This document shows, piece by piece, positions 18,110 to 26,157 of a stretch of 64,000 bases of DNA. Source of the stretch: CAWIHS01 sp963836005 (GTDB lineage: Bacteria; Pseudomonadota; Gammaproteobacteria; GRL18); the NCBI GenBank assembly GCA_963836005.1, contig CAWIHS010000005.1, positions 496,001-560,000 on the forward strand. Direction: 5' to 3'. The notes under the pieces are model-generated. The model had not been told where the DNA came from. It ran no database searches and saw only the letters and a program-made list of their open reading frames with translations. Both the position numbers and the translations under genes were made by a program. Position 1 is the stretch's first letter. Every line of letters starts with the position of its first letter.

Positions 18110-18371
18110 TTTAAGTTGACCTAGTATGAAACATTTTAATCAAAAATTCAGTAAATTTTTTATCAGCATTTCAATATTCCATATTTAATTGCCGTTCAGT
18201 GATATAAATCATAAAACATTCATATCACGAGCTGTTTCATTATATAATCAGGTACAAATCGCACTATAATTAATTAGCATGATCTCATGCAATAGTTTAC
18301 TGAGATCATCTCATCCATATTCGACTGAATAGCGTTTGACATTCGGTTTTCATTTACGGGCTGACTCAATT
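18110..18371. other. glgC-glgB divergent control region
   Basis: About 260 bp of AT-rich DNA between the short repeat and the glgB start. It should hold the promoter for glgB-glgA, and one for glgC on the other strand. I see several TATAAT-like hexamers (for example near 18240) but no pair that I can defend, and no gene. Confidence 0.35.
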
Positions 18372-20582
18372 ATGATCTCAAAATATAAAAAATCTTCACT
18401 CCATGATGATTTAATACGTATTATCGAGGCGAGACATCATGATCCTTTTGTGGTATTGGGTCCTGATTATGCTCGTCAGTTAGTCCGGGTCTTTTTACCT
18501 CATGCAGAAGAAGTATTTTTACTGCTCCAAAATACCGCTGCTGATGTAGAAAAGCCCGTTAAAGAACCTTTTACACGCCTGCCTAACAGTGATTTTTTTG
18601 AATGGGAAGGCAATCTCGGGGAAATTGACGATCATTATCAGATTTTGTGGATAGATGAAAGCAACTGGGAACACCAGATACATGATCCATACAGTTTCTC
18701 CGCCCAGCTGACCGATTTTGACCTGCATTTATACAGTCAAGGGAAATTGAGCAAATGCTACGATATGCTTGGCGCCCATCCTCGCGAAGTCGATGGCGTC
18801 GCCGGTATTTTGTTTTCTACCTGGGCTCCCAATGCCGCTCGGGTCAGTGTTATCGGTGATTTCAATCACTGGGACGGACGCAGTCACCCAATGAGGGTTC
18901 GTGGTGCGACAGGTGTCTGGGAACTATTTGTACCTGACCTGAATGCTGGTACATTATATAAATATGAAATTTTAAATCATCAAACCGGTGAAGTGCTGGA
19001 AAAGATAGATCCCTATGCACGGCAATACGAATTACGCCCCTCTACAGCATCTATCAGCACTGCGGAACAGCATTTTGACTGGCAGGATCATGACTGGCTA
19101 GCGATACGCAATGAAGATCAATGGCTGCATACCCCTATGTCAGTTTATGAAATGCACCTGGGTTCATGGCAGCGCGATGAACACGGACATTTTCTCAATT
19201 ATCGTGAAATTGCACACCGTATTGTTGACTATATCAAACCCCTGAATTTTACTCATATTGAATTATTACCCGTTACCGAGCACCCTTTTGACGGTTCCTG
19301 GGGTTATCAGGTTACAGGCTATTTTGCCCCGACCAGCCGTTTCGGCAGTATCGATGATTTCAAATATTTTGTTAATTACTGTCATCAGCATCATATCGGT
19401 ATTCTGGTTGACTGGGTTCCCGCTCATTTCCCCAAAGATGCCCATGGCCTGGCCCGTTTTGACGGCAGTGCTCTGTATGAACATGAAGATCCGCGTATTG
19501 GTGAACACAGGGAATGGGGTACGCTGATTTTTAATTACGGCCGCAATGAAGTAAAGAATTTTCTCTTTTCCAGCGCCCTGTACTGGCTGGATGAGTTTCA
19601 TATCGATGGACTGCGAGTTGATGCGGTGGCATCTATGTTGTATCTGGATTACTCCAGAGAAGATGATGAATGGCTTCCAAACAAGTATGGTGGCAATGAA
19701 AACCTGGAAGCCATAGATTTCTTCCGTGAACTCAATCATCTCACTCATGTTGAATATCCTGGCACCGTCATTATTGCTGAAGAATCCACATCATGGCCCC
19801 AGGTTACACGTCCCGGCTGGCTCGGAGGCCTGGGATTCAGCATGAAATGGAATATGGGCTGGATGCATGATATTTTGGACTATATGCAGAAAGATTCAGT
19901 ATACCGCCATTTCCATCATGATCGGCTCACCTTTGGACTACTCTACAGTTTTACAGAAAACTTTATGCTGCCTTTTTCCCATGACGAGGTGGTGCATGGA
20001 AAATCGTCTATGCTGGAAAAAATGTCCGGTGATGACTGGCAGCAATTTGCCAATTTACGCCTGCTCTATACGTTCATGTATACTTATCCTGGTAAAAAAC
20101 TGCTGTTTATGGGCTGTGAATTTGCCCAGCGCGCTGAATGGAATAACGATCAGGCTTTGAACTGGAGCGATCTCGACTCACCTTATCATCAGGGTGTCAA
20201 GGATCTGGTCAGTCAGCTCAATCTCCTCTATCAACAGACTCCCGCCCTGCATTATTATGATTTTGATCATCAGGGATTCGAATGGGTTGACTGTAATGAT
20301 ACGGCACAGTCTGTGCTTGTTTACCAACGTAAGTCAGATAATGAATCAGTTATCATCGTACTGAATTTTACTCCGGTACCACGGGAAAATTACCGCATCG
20401 GAGTATCTCATGATGGTCACTACGAAGAGCTGTTCAACTCTGATTCAAGTTATTATTACGGCTCCAATATGGGTAACAAAAATCCTCTCATCGCCGAAAA
20501 TAAACCCTGGATGGAACGTCCTTTCTCACTGTCATTAACACTTCCGCCGCTGGCCGGAGTTATTTTAAAATGTAAAGGCTAG
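18372..20582 (+). CDS. glgB: 1,4-alpha-glucan branching enzyme
   Basis: A GH13 enzyme that introduces alpha-1,6 branches into glycogen. It has an N-terminal N1 domain (HHDPFVVLGPD), a CBM48 domain (FSTWAPNAARVSVIGDFNHW) and a catalytic barrel with IDGLRVDAVASMLYLDYSR (nucleophile Asp), VIIAEESTSWP (acid/base Glu) and FSHDEVVHGKSSM. The ATG at 18372 gives 736 residues, close to the E. coli 728. The longer frame from a TTG at 18336 adds an unrelated leader and is rejected. It is followed by glgA after 4 bp, so the pair is one operon. Confidence 0.96.
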   Translation: MISKYKKSSLHDDLIRIIEARHHDPFVVLGPDYARQLVRVFLPHAEEVFLLLQNTAADVEKPVKEPFTRLPNSDFFEWEGNLGEIDDHYQILWIDESNWEHQIHDPYSFSAQLTDFDLHLYSQGKLSKCYDMLGAHPREVDGVAGILFSTWAPNAARVSVIGDFNHWDGRSHPMRVRGATGVWELFVPDLNAGTLYKYEILNHQTGEVLEKIDPYARQYELRPSTASISTAEQHFDWQDHDWLAIRNEDQWLHTPMSVYEMHLGSWQRDEHGHFLNYREIAHRIVDYIKPLNFTHIELLPVTEHPFDGSWGYQVTGYFAPTSRFGSIDDFKYFVNYCHQHHIGILVDWVPAHFPKDAHGLARFDGSALYEHEDPRIGEHREWGTLIFNYGRNEVKNFLFSSALYWLDEFHIDGLRVDAVASMLYLDYSREDDEWLPNKYGGNENLEAIDFFRELNHLTHVEYPGTVIIAEESTSWPQVTRPGWLGGLGFSMKWNMGWMHDILDYMQKDSVYRHFHHDRLTFGLLYSFTENFMLPFSHDEVVHGKSSMLEKMSGDDWQQFANLRLLYTFMYTYPGKKLLFMGCEFAQRAEWNNDQALNWSDLDSPYHQGVKDLVSQLNLLYQQTPALHYYDFDHQGFEWVDCNDTAQSVLVYQRKSDNESVIIVLNFTPVPRENYRIGVSHDGHYEELFNSDSSYYYGSNMGNKNPLIAENKPWMERPFSLSLTLPPLAGVILKCKG

Positions 20583-20586
20583 TTTA

Positions 20587-22179
20587 ATGTCCAATACTCC
20601 GGATCGTACGATAATTGAAAACGTAACTTACAAGATCCTGTTTGTCAGCAGTGAGGTACACCCCTTTGCCAAAACGGGAGGGCTGGGTGATGTTTCCAGC
20701 AGTTTACCCAAGGCACTGGAACAATTACATCAGGAAGTTAGAGTATTAATTCCTGCTTACCCATTTGCTGTGCATAAGGCTGCTCAGCTTAAATATATTG
20801 ACAAGATTGCTGTTCCCCCCTTACCCATTTCCGGCTCCTCAGCCATGGTGAATACGGTTTCTATACTTGAAACCACGCTTCCTGGCAGCCGGGTCAAAGT
20901 CTGGATGGTTGAATGCCCTGCCCTATACAATCGCTCAGGCGGTCCCTATCAGAGTGATAATGGCAGTGACTGGCATGACAATGCCATCCGCTTTGGCCTG
21001 CTCAATCATGTAGCAACAGCCATTGCCATGGGCAGAACCAGTTTAAACTGGCAGCCGGACATTGTTCATTGCAATGACTGGCAAACAGGGCTGGTTGCTG
21101 CGTTATTAAATCGAGAAAAACTGAGCCGCGAAGAGTATGAGCGGGACCCTCCCATCACCACAGAGCCAGACAATACAGCCAAACCAGTGCTGCCAGCGAC
21201 AGTTTTCACCATCCATAACATGGCTCATATGGGTGTTTTCTCTCGCGAGGTCTTTGAGCAGTTAAGCCTGGGTTTGTGCTTATGGAATCACCATGAGCTG
21301 GAATTTCATGGCCAGTTTTCCTTTATTAAAGGCGGTTTGACATTTTCTGACAGAATTAATACCGTCAGCCCAACCTATGCTAAAGAGATCCAGACTGAAG
21401 AGTTTGGTTACGGCCTGGCAGGATTACTGACACATCGTCAGGATCGCCTGTCTGGAATTCTCAATGGTATTGATATGGATGAATGGGATCCATCAAAAGA
21501 TCCTCATATCGAGGCCAATTTTTCAATCGAGCATTTAAACAATAAAAAACTCAATACAACAGCCCTGCGCAAACGTTTCAATCTGCCAGAAAAAAAACAC
21601 ACCCTGCTGCTGGGTATGGTCGCCCGGCTGGTCTATCAAAAAGGTGTGGATTTATTACTCAACCAAATGCAGGATATATTGAAACTGCCTGTGCAGATCG
21701 TTATTCTCGGTTCCGGGGATGACTATATTGAAACCCAGCTGCATCTCTGGGCCGAAAAACATCCGCAACAAATACAGATTGTGACTGGTTATGATGAAGC
21801 ACTCTCACATCAGATTGAAGCCGGAGCCGACGCATTTTTAATGCCGTCAAGATTCGAACCCTGTGGACTTAACCAACTTTACAGTTTACGCTACGGAACC
21901 ATTCCCATCGTCAGAAAGACCGGCGGTCTTGCAGACACCGTAGTGCATGCTTCCAAAAGTAATCTTACGCATAATAAAGCCACCGGTATTGTCTTTCATG
22001 AACAGCAAGGAGCTACGCTGCTGGATGCGGTCAAACTGACCTGTTTACTCTATGAGGATAAACACACCTGGAACCAGCTGATGCGCAATGGCATGCAACA
22101 GGAATTTTCCTGGCAGCATAGTGCTGCACAATACATGTCACTCTATACTCAGGCTTTAAAAGACAGAGATGAAGCATAA
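20587..22179 (+). CDS. glgA: Glycogen synthase (ADP-glucose)
   Basis: A GT5 retaining glycosyltransferase that extends glycogen from ADP-glucose. EVHPFAKTGGLGDVSSSLP contains the KTGGL substrate motif (K29-L33). IVHCNDWQTGLV and FTIHNMAHMGVF follow, and the C-terminal lobe has MPSRFEPCGLNQLYSLRYG and KTGGLADTV. The 530 residues are somewhat longer than E. coli GlgA (477), mostly from an insert of about 25 residues around REKLSREEYERDPPITTEP. It is translated directly after glgB. A small mobile element begins one base after its stop codon. Confidence 0.96.
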   Translation: MSNTPDRTIIENVTYKILFVSSEVHPFAKTGGLGDVSSSLPKALEQLHQEVRVLIPAYPFAVHKAAQLKYIDKIAVPPLPISGSSAMVNTVSILETTLPGSRVKVWMVECPALYNRSGGPYQSDNGSDWHDNAIRFGLLNHVATAIAMGRTSLNWQPDIVHCNDWQTGLVAALLNREKLSREEYERDPPITTEPDNTAKPVLPATVFTIHNMAHMGVFSREVFEQLSLGLCLWNHHELEFHGQFSFIKGGLTFSDRINTVSPTYAKEIQTEEFGYGLAGLLTHRQDRLSGILNGIDMDEWDPSKDPHIEANFSIEHLNNKKLNTTALRKRFNLPEKKHTLLLGMVARLVYQKGVDLLLNQMQDILKLPVQIVILGSGDDYIETQLHLWAEKHPQQIQIVTGYDEALSHQIEAGADAFLMPSRFEPCGLNQLYSLRYGTIPIVRKTGGLADTVVHASKSNLTHNKATGIVFHEQQGATLLDAVKLTCLLYEDKHTWNQLMRNGMQQEFSWQHSAAQYMSLYTQALKDRDEA

Positions 22180-22180
22180 A

Positions 22181-22356
22181 CCTAAAATAATCAGTTCAAT
22201 CGTAGCGAGAGCGATTAAGGTGCTGAAGATTCAATAATTTACAGGTTATTTTGGACTTATTCGTAGCCACCCTACGGGTGAGTTCAAAATGTTCTGGAAA
22301 GTCTTGAAGATTCAGTGTATTAGACGCTCGCAGTAGGTTTAACTGATTTTTTTAGG
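22181..22356. repeat. 176-bp inverted-repeat element with 5-bp duplication after glgA
   Basis: The ends CCTAAAATAATCAGTT and AACTGATTTTTTTAGG are inverted repeats (15 of 16 positions), with weaker symmetry further in (GAGAGCG and CGCTCGC). The element is bordered by ATAAA on both sides (22176-22180 and 22357-22361). The left copy includes the glgA stop codon. No coding capacity. It belongs to a different family from the GTAAC-ended elements. Confidence 0.65.
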
Positions 22357-22468
22357 ATAAACACCGGGCAAGTTTATTGCTCACAGGTCGGAGTCGCGAC
22401 AGCGCAACCCGACAACTCCCAGTATAGGCTTCTGGCATTCGCTATCCCAATCTATAGCTTTAGTTACC
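22357..22468. other. Non-coding spacer between two repeats
   Basis: It contains a GC-rich imperfect hairpin, GTCGGAGTCGCGACAGCGCA then ACCCGAC (about 22387-22413), of a type often seen as an interspersed extragenic repeat. No gene is seen. Confidence 0.35.
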
Positions 22469-22635
22469 GCTAATTAGTTTCCATCCATACATCACCATCC
22501 TGGCGATATTGTGCAACGCAAAAGAAAAAGTGTGATTTTTCTTTTGCTGCATTTTCAATGACTTGTCACCATTAAAAAGGGTAGCACATCCCTTTGCCAC
22601 AAGTGTCCATCTAAAAACGGCTGGACACTAATTAA
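22469..22635. repeat. Family B repeat (GTGTCCATCC type), about 167 bp
   Basis: The right end, reversed, reads TTAATTAGTGTCCAGCCGTT and matches the left end of the copy at 35136-35293. The core shares AAAGAAAAAGTGTGATTTTT, CATTTTCAATGA and the CACATCCCTTTG-type block with that copy in inverted orientation. Outer ends read AATTAGT...ACTAATT, possibly a 4-bp AATT duplication. No coding frame. Confidence 0.65.
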
Positions 22636-22643
22636 CAAAGCTT

Positions 22644-22899
22644 GTAACTACTCAGCAAATCAAGCCGCAGGAAGGCTAACCATCAAAAAGTTACAAACAT
22701 ATAAAATTCAAAGACTTATATTTTTGTAACTTAGAAGCGTAATTTCTAAAACGTCATTGATACCAGGAATTTGTTACAGAAGACGCCGTTAATACATCCA
22801 TGCAGGCTCTATATAGCCATCCCTGGCTATATAAGCTTCTTCCACAAACACCTGATATCAATAACTTGCAACAATAATCAAAATACGCTGAGTAGTTAC
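22644..22899. repeat. Miniature inverted-repeat element, family A (256 bp)
   Basis: Ends GTAACTACTCAGC and GCTGAGTAGTTAC are perfect inverted repeats. The element is flanked by the perfect 8-bp duplication CAAAGCTT (22636-22643 and 22900-22907). The right two thirds share AAACGTC, ACCAGGAATTT and CAAACACCTGATATCA with the 30912-31284 and 42657-42817 copies. The left third differs and may be a nested insertion. It ends 12 bp before the gnd stop codon. Confidence 0.85.
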
Positions 22900-22911
22900 C
22901 AAAGCTTAACG

Positions 22912-24336
22912 TTATTCTCTTACCCAGTCATGGTGAAAAAATTCTCCTCGGGGCTGATCGATACGTTCAAAAGTATGTGCACCAAAATAATCCCGTTGTG
23001 CCTGAAGTAAATTTGCCGGTAAAGATTCATGCCGGTAACCGTCATAAAAGGTTAATGCTGCCGCAAACCCCGGCACAGGAATGCCAATTTCAACAGCTTT
23101 AGAAACGACTGTTCTCCAGCCGGTCTGCGTATTAGCAATCGCCTGTTGAAAAAAATCATCCAGCAGTAAACTTTGCAGGCCTGGATCCCTGTCATAGGCC
23201 TGTTTGATACTGCCGAGAAAGCGGCTGCGAATAATACAGCCGCCCCGCCACATCAATGCAATACCGCCATAGTTCAGATTCCACTGATACTCGGCAGCTG
23301 CTTCCCTCATCAGCATGTAACCCTGGGTATAGGAAATGATTTTTGATGCATATAAGGCATCCTGCACTGCTTCGATATAGACCTGTTTTTCCTCCTTAGT
23401 CAGCGTATAGTCCACTATTGGCTGAGCCAGTACTCTCGCGGCCCTGACTCGTTCAGATTTTAATGCCGAGAGGAAACGGGCGAATACAGCTTCGGCTATC
23501 AGGGTCAAAGGGATCCCCAATTCCAGTGAATTGATAGCAGTCCATTTACCAGTACCCTTTTGTCCAGCGCTGTCGAGTATCTTATCAACCAGAGGAGAAC
23601 CATCTGTATCTTTCACTTTAAGGATATGACTGGTAATTTCAATAAGATATGAATTAAGCTTGCCTTTATTCCATTGTGCAAAAATGTCTGCAATTTCATC
23701 CACCTCAAGCTGCAGGCCCTCACGTAAAAACTGATAAGCCTCACAAATCAACTGCATGTCACCGTATTCAATGCCATTATGTACCATTTTCACATAATGC
23801 CCCGCGCCTTCTTCACCAATCCAGTCACAACAGGGTTCATCATCCACCTTTGCAGCAATGCTCTGCAATATGTCCTTAACCAGCGGCCAGCCTTTTATAT
23901 TTCCGCCCGGCATAATCGATGGTCCATGACGAGCACCTTCTTCGCCTCCGGAAATACCCGTTCCCAGATAAATAATACCCGCTTCATCCAGCTCATTAAC
24001 CCTGCGGGTAGTATCTGTATAGAGTGAATTTCCCCCATCCATAATCACATCTCCAGCATCCAGAAGCGGCCTGAGCAGGTCGATAAAATGATCCACTACC
24101 TGACCTGCCTTTACCATAAGCAAAATGCGCCTGGGAGTTTGCAATGATGCTACAAATTCTTCAATAGAATGAGTAGCAATGATATTCGTACCGCTGGCCG
24201 AACCATTCATAAAATCATCTACTTTACTGGTCGTACGATTAAAAACAGCCAGTTTGTAACCATGTTGGTTGATATTCAGGGCCAGATTCTGCCCCATTAC
24301 AGCTAAACCAATTAAACCTATATCGGCCTTGTTCAT
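22912..24336 (-). CDS. gnd: 6-phosphogluconate dehydrogenase, decarboxylating
   Basis: It oxidises 6-phosphogluconate to ribulose 5-phosphate and CO2 with NADP. GLIGLAVMGQNLALNINQHG is the dinucleotide fold, GTGISGGEEGARHGPSIMPGG the substrate loop, and HYVKMVHNGIEYGDMQL holds the catalytic Lys. The start at 24336 (MNKADIG) has GGAGG four bases upstream and gives 474 residues, the size of the long dimeric E. coli type. It sits downstream of, and convergent with, the glgB-glgA operon. No zwf is present in the window. Confidence 0.96.
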   Translation of the reverse strand: MNKADIGLIGLAVMGQNLALNINQHGYKLAVFNRTTSKVDDFMNGSASGTNIIATHSIEEFVASLQTPRRILLMVKAGQVVDHFIDLLRPLLDAGDVIMDGGNSLYTDTTRRVNELDEAGIIYLGTGISGGEEGARHGPSIMPGGNIKGWPLVKDILQSIAAKVDDEPCCDWIGEEGAGHYVKMVHNGIEYGDMQLICEAYQFLREGLQLEVDEIADIFAQWNKGKLNSYLIEITSHILKVKDTDGSPLVDKILDSAGQKGTGKWTAINSLELGIPLTLIAEAVFARFLSALKSERVRAARVLAQPIVDYTLTKEEKQVYIEAVQDALYASKIISYTQGYMLMREAAAEYQWNLNYGGIALMWRGGCIIRSRFLGSIKQAYDRDPGLQSLLLDDFFQQAIANTQTGWRTVVSKAVEIGIPVPGFAAALTFYDGYRHESLPANLLQAQRDYFGAHTFERIDQPRGEFFHHDWVRE

Positions 24337-24405
24337 AGTACCTCCAGAAACGATAGTGTTCATTCGTATTACTTAAGGATTATCATGCACTTATAGACGG
24401 AAATT

Positions 24406-24561
24406 GCAACTTCTTAATAAGTCCGTGCAAAATCCCCTCCCTCTATCAGGGGGAGGGTTAGGGTGGGGGTTAATTTCTTGATTAAACACATTACCCCCAT
24501 CCCGGCCTTTCCCCTTAAAAGGGGAAGGAACTTGAACTGCACGGACTAATTGAGAAGTTAC
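24406..24561. repeat. Miniature inverted-repeat element, family C (156 bp)
   Basis: Inverted ends: GCAACTTCTTAATAAGTCCG on the left and, reversed, GTAACTTCTCAATTAGTCCG on the right, both continuing TGCA. A perfect 8-bp duplication CGGAAATT flanks it (24398-24405 and 24562-24569). The core is a CCCC/GGGG-rich inverted repeat (CCCCTCCC...GGGGGAGGG and TTTCCCCTTAAAAGGGGAAG). It resembles family A in having GTAAC-type tips and an 8-bp duplication. It lies between panD and gnd. Confidence 0.85.
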
Positions 24562-24696
24562 CGGAAATTTATTTGTACAAGTTTCATGCAAGAGCAGTAT
24601 AAATCGAACATCAGAGTCTTCTCGGCTAAAACACACTCACAATGATCTGAGTAGTATCTCTGTGCAAAATAATAGATGAGACCGGTGACAGCTTTT

Positions 24697-25080
24697 TCAG
24701 CAGCTTGCCTGGACAGGGATCCGGGTATTGGTATGAGTAATATAGTTATTCTTATCGACATAAACCAGGGTGGGCTTATATTGTTTTAACTCGTTTTGGT
24801 TAAGACCGACGTAGGCGGCGATAATAATAATATCGTCCGGATCGGCCTTGTGCGCTGCAGCGCCATTAACCGAAATAATTCTGGAGCCGGCTTCAGCCAG
24901 TATGGCATAAGTGGAAAAACGTTTGCCATTGGTGATATTGTAAATTTCAATCTGTTCGTATTCGAGGATCCCTGCTGCATCCATCAGGTTCTTATCCATA
25001 GCACAGGAGCCTTCATAATCCAGTTCAGCGTGAGTCACTCTCACCCGATGTAGTTTACATTTCAGCATTGAATACAGCAT
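24697..25080 (-). CDS. panD: Aspartate 1-decarboxylase proenzyme
   Basis: A pyruvoyl enzyme that makes beta-alanine for pantothenate. The self-cleavage site is in THAELDYEGSCAMDKNLMDA: cleavage between Gly and Ser gives the pyruvoyl alpha chain. NVTNG-type and GAAAHKADPDDIIIIAAY segments are typical. The start at 25080 (MLYSMLKCKLHRV) aligns with E. coli MIRTMLQGKLHRV and gives 127 residues. The frame is open upstream to 25110, but that adds residues foreign to the family. It is the last gene of the pcnB-folK-panB-panC-panD series. Confidence 0.95.
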   Translation of the reverse strand: MLYSMLKCKLHRVRVTHAELDYEGSCAMDKNLMDAAGILEYEQIEIYNITNGKRFSTYAILAEAGSRIISVNGAAAHKADPDDIIIIAAYVGLNQNELKQYKPTLVYVDKNNYITHTNTRIPVQASC

Positions 25081-25164
25081 CATTATTTCACTGTCGCGAT
25101 GATTTGCCACCTAAAACAGAACCATCTTCCGGTCCAAAGGCCAGCGATTATAACACCAGGACCC

Positions 25165-26046
25165 TCATCGCTGCAATTGCAAATTATCAATCAGGCGGGT
25201 TGTTCCTAATCGGGCCGCAACCAGAATCACCAGTTCTCTGGTTGCGGTCTCGGGCGGTTGTAAATCGCTCGCCCTGATAGACACATAATCAGTTTCAAAA
25301 CCCAGCTGATTCAGCTGCTCCACTGCTGCTAATTCAAGCATTGAAAAATCCTCCGCGCCTGAGTGCAACTGCTCGGCTACCTGCTGTAAGGTCTTATATA
25401 GTGCTGCTGCCTGTTGTCTTTCATGCCGGGAGAGAAAACCATTTCTGGAACTCATTGCCAGGCCACTATTTTCGCGCACCGTCGCCACGGCTTTTATTTC
25501 AATCGGAAAACAGAGTTCCTTCACCATTTGCCTGATCATCTGCAATTGCTGATAATCTTTTTCACCAAAAATTGCCTGATCAGGCTGTACCAGATTGAAA
25601 AGTTTAGTGACTATGGTTGCAACCCCGCTGAAATGACCCGGTCTACTACTGCCTTCAAGAATTTCACTGATCCCGGGTACTATTACCTGAGCCTGATCAC
25701 GGCCGTGATTCTCGGTTGCCGGGTAAATTTCCTGCACACTCGGAGCAAATAAGAGATCACAACCTCGAGACTGCAGCATGTTTGCGTCACTTTTCAGGGT
25801 ACGCGGGTATTTATCCAGATCTTCAGTTGCGCCAAACTGTAATGGATTCACAAAGATACTGGCAATCACGATCGTGTCGTCAGCCGAGTGACTGCCGGCA
25901 GCAGAAGCAGTCACTGCCGCATCCACAAGCTGTAGATGTCCTTCATGCAGATTGCCCATGGTGGGCACCAGACTGATGAATTTACCCTGTTGTTGATAAC
26001 CGCTGATGTGTTTTCTCAGCTCAGCAACAGTGTGAATTATTTTCAT
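25165..26046 (-). CDS. panC: Pantothenate synthetase
   Basis: It joins pantoate and beta-alanine with ATP, the last step of pantothenate synthesis. LVPTMGNLHEGHLQLV contains the HxGH-like nucleotide motif, FVNPLQFGATEDLDKYPRT the pantoate site, and FGEKDYQQLQMIRQM and SSRNGFLS the KMSK-like region. From the ATG at 26046 it has 293 residues, about the family length. An upstream TTG at 26052 is also in frame but not needed. It lies between the folK-panB fusion and panD on the same strand. Confidence 0.95.
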   Translation of the reverse strand: MKIIHTVAELRKHISGYQQQGKFISLVPTMGNLHEGHLQLVDAAVTASAAGSHSADDTIVIASIFVNPLQFGATEDLDKYPRTLKSDANMLQSRGCDLLFAPSVQEIYPATENHGRDQAQVIVPGISEILEGSSRPGHFSGVATIVTKLFNLVQPDQAIFGEKDYQQLQMIRQMVKELCFPIEIKAVATVRENSGLAMSSRNGFLSRHERQQAAALYKTLQQVAEQLHSGAEDFSMLELAAVEQLNQLGFETDYVSIRASDLQPPETATRELVILVAARLGTTRLIDNLQLQR

Positions 26047-26157
26047 ACTCAATACATCTCATCGCTAAAAACGTCAAATAATGCCCAAACTGTATCTAAA
26101 TCAGCGTATTTTTAGATCGTGATTGACATCAGCTATGCAATCAGGAGCAGATACAAT

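Noticed and set aside
22771..23010. A plus-strand frame at the gnd 3' end
   Set aside because: It overlaps a mobile repeat and the antisense of gnd.
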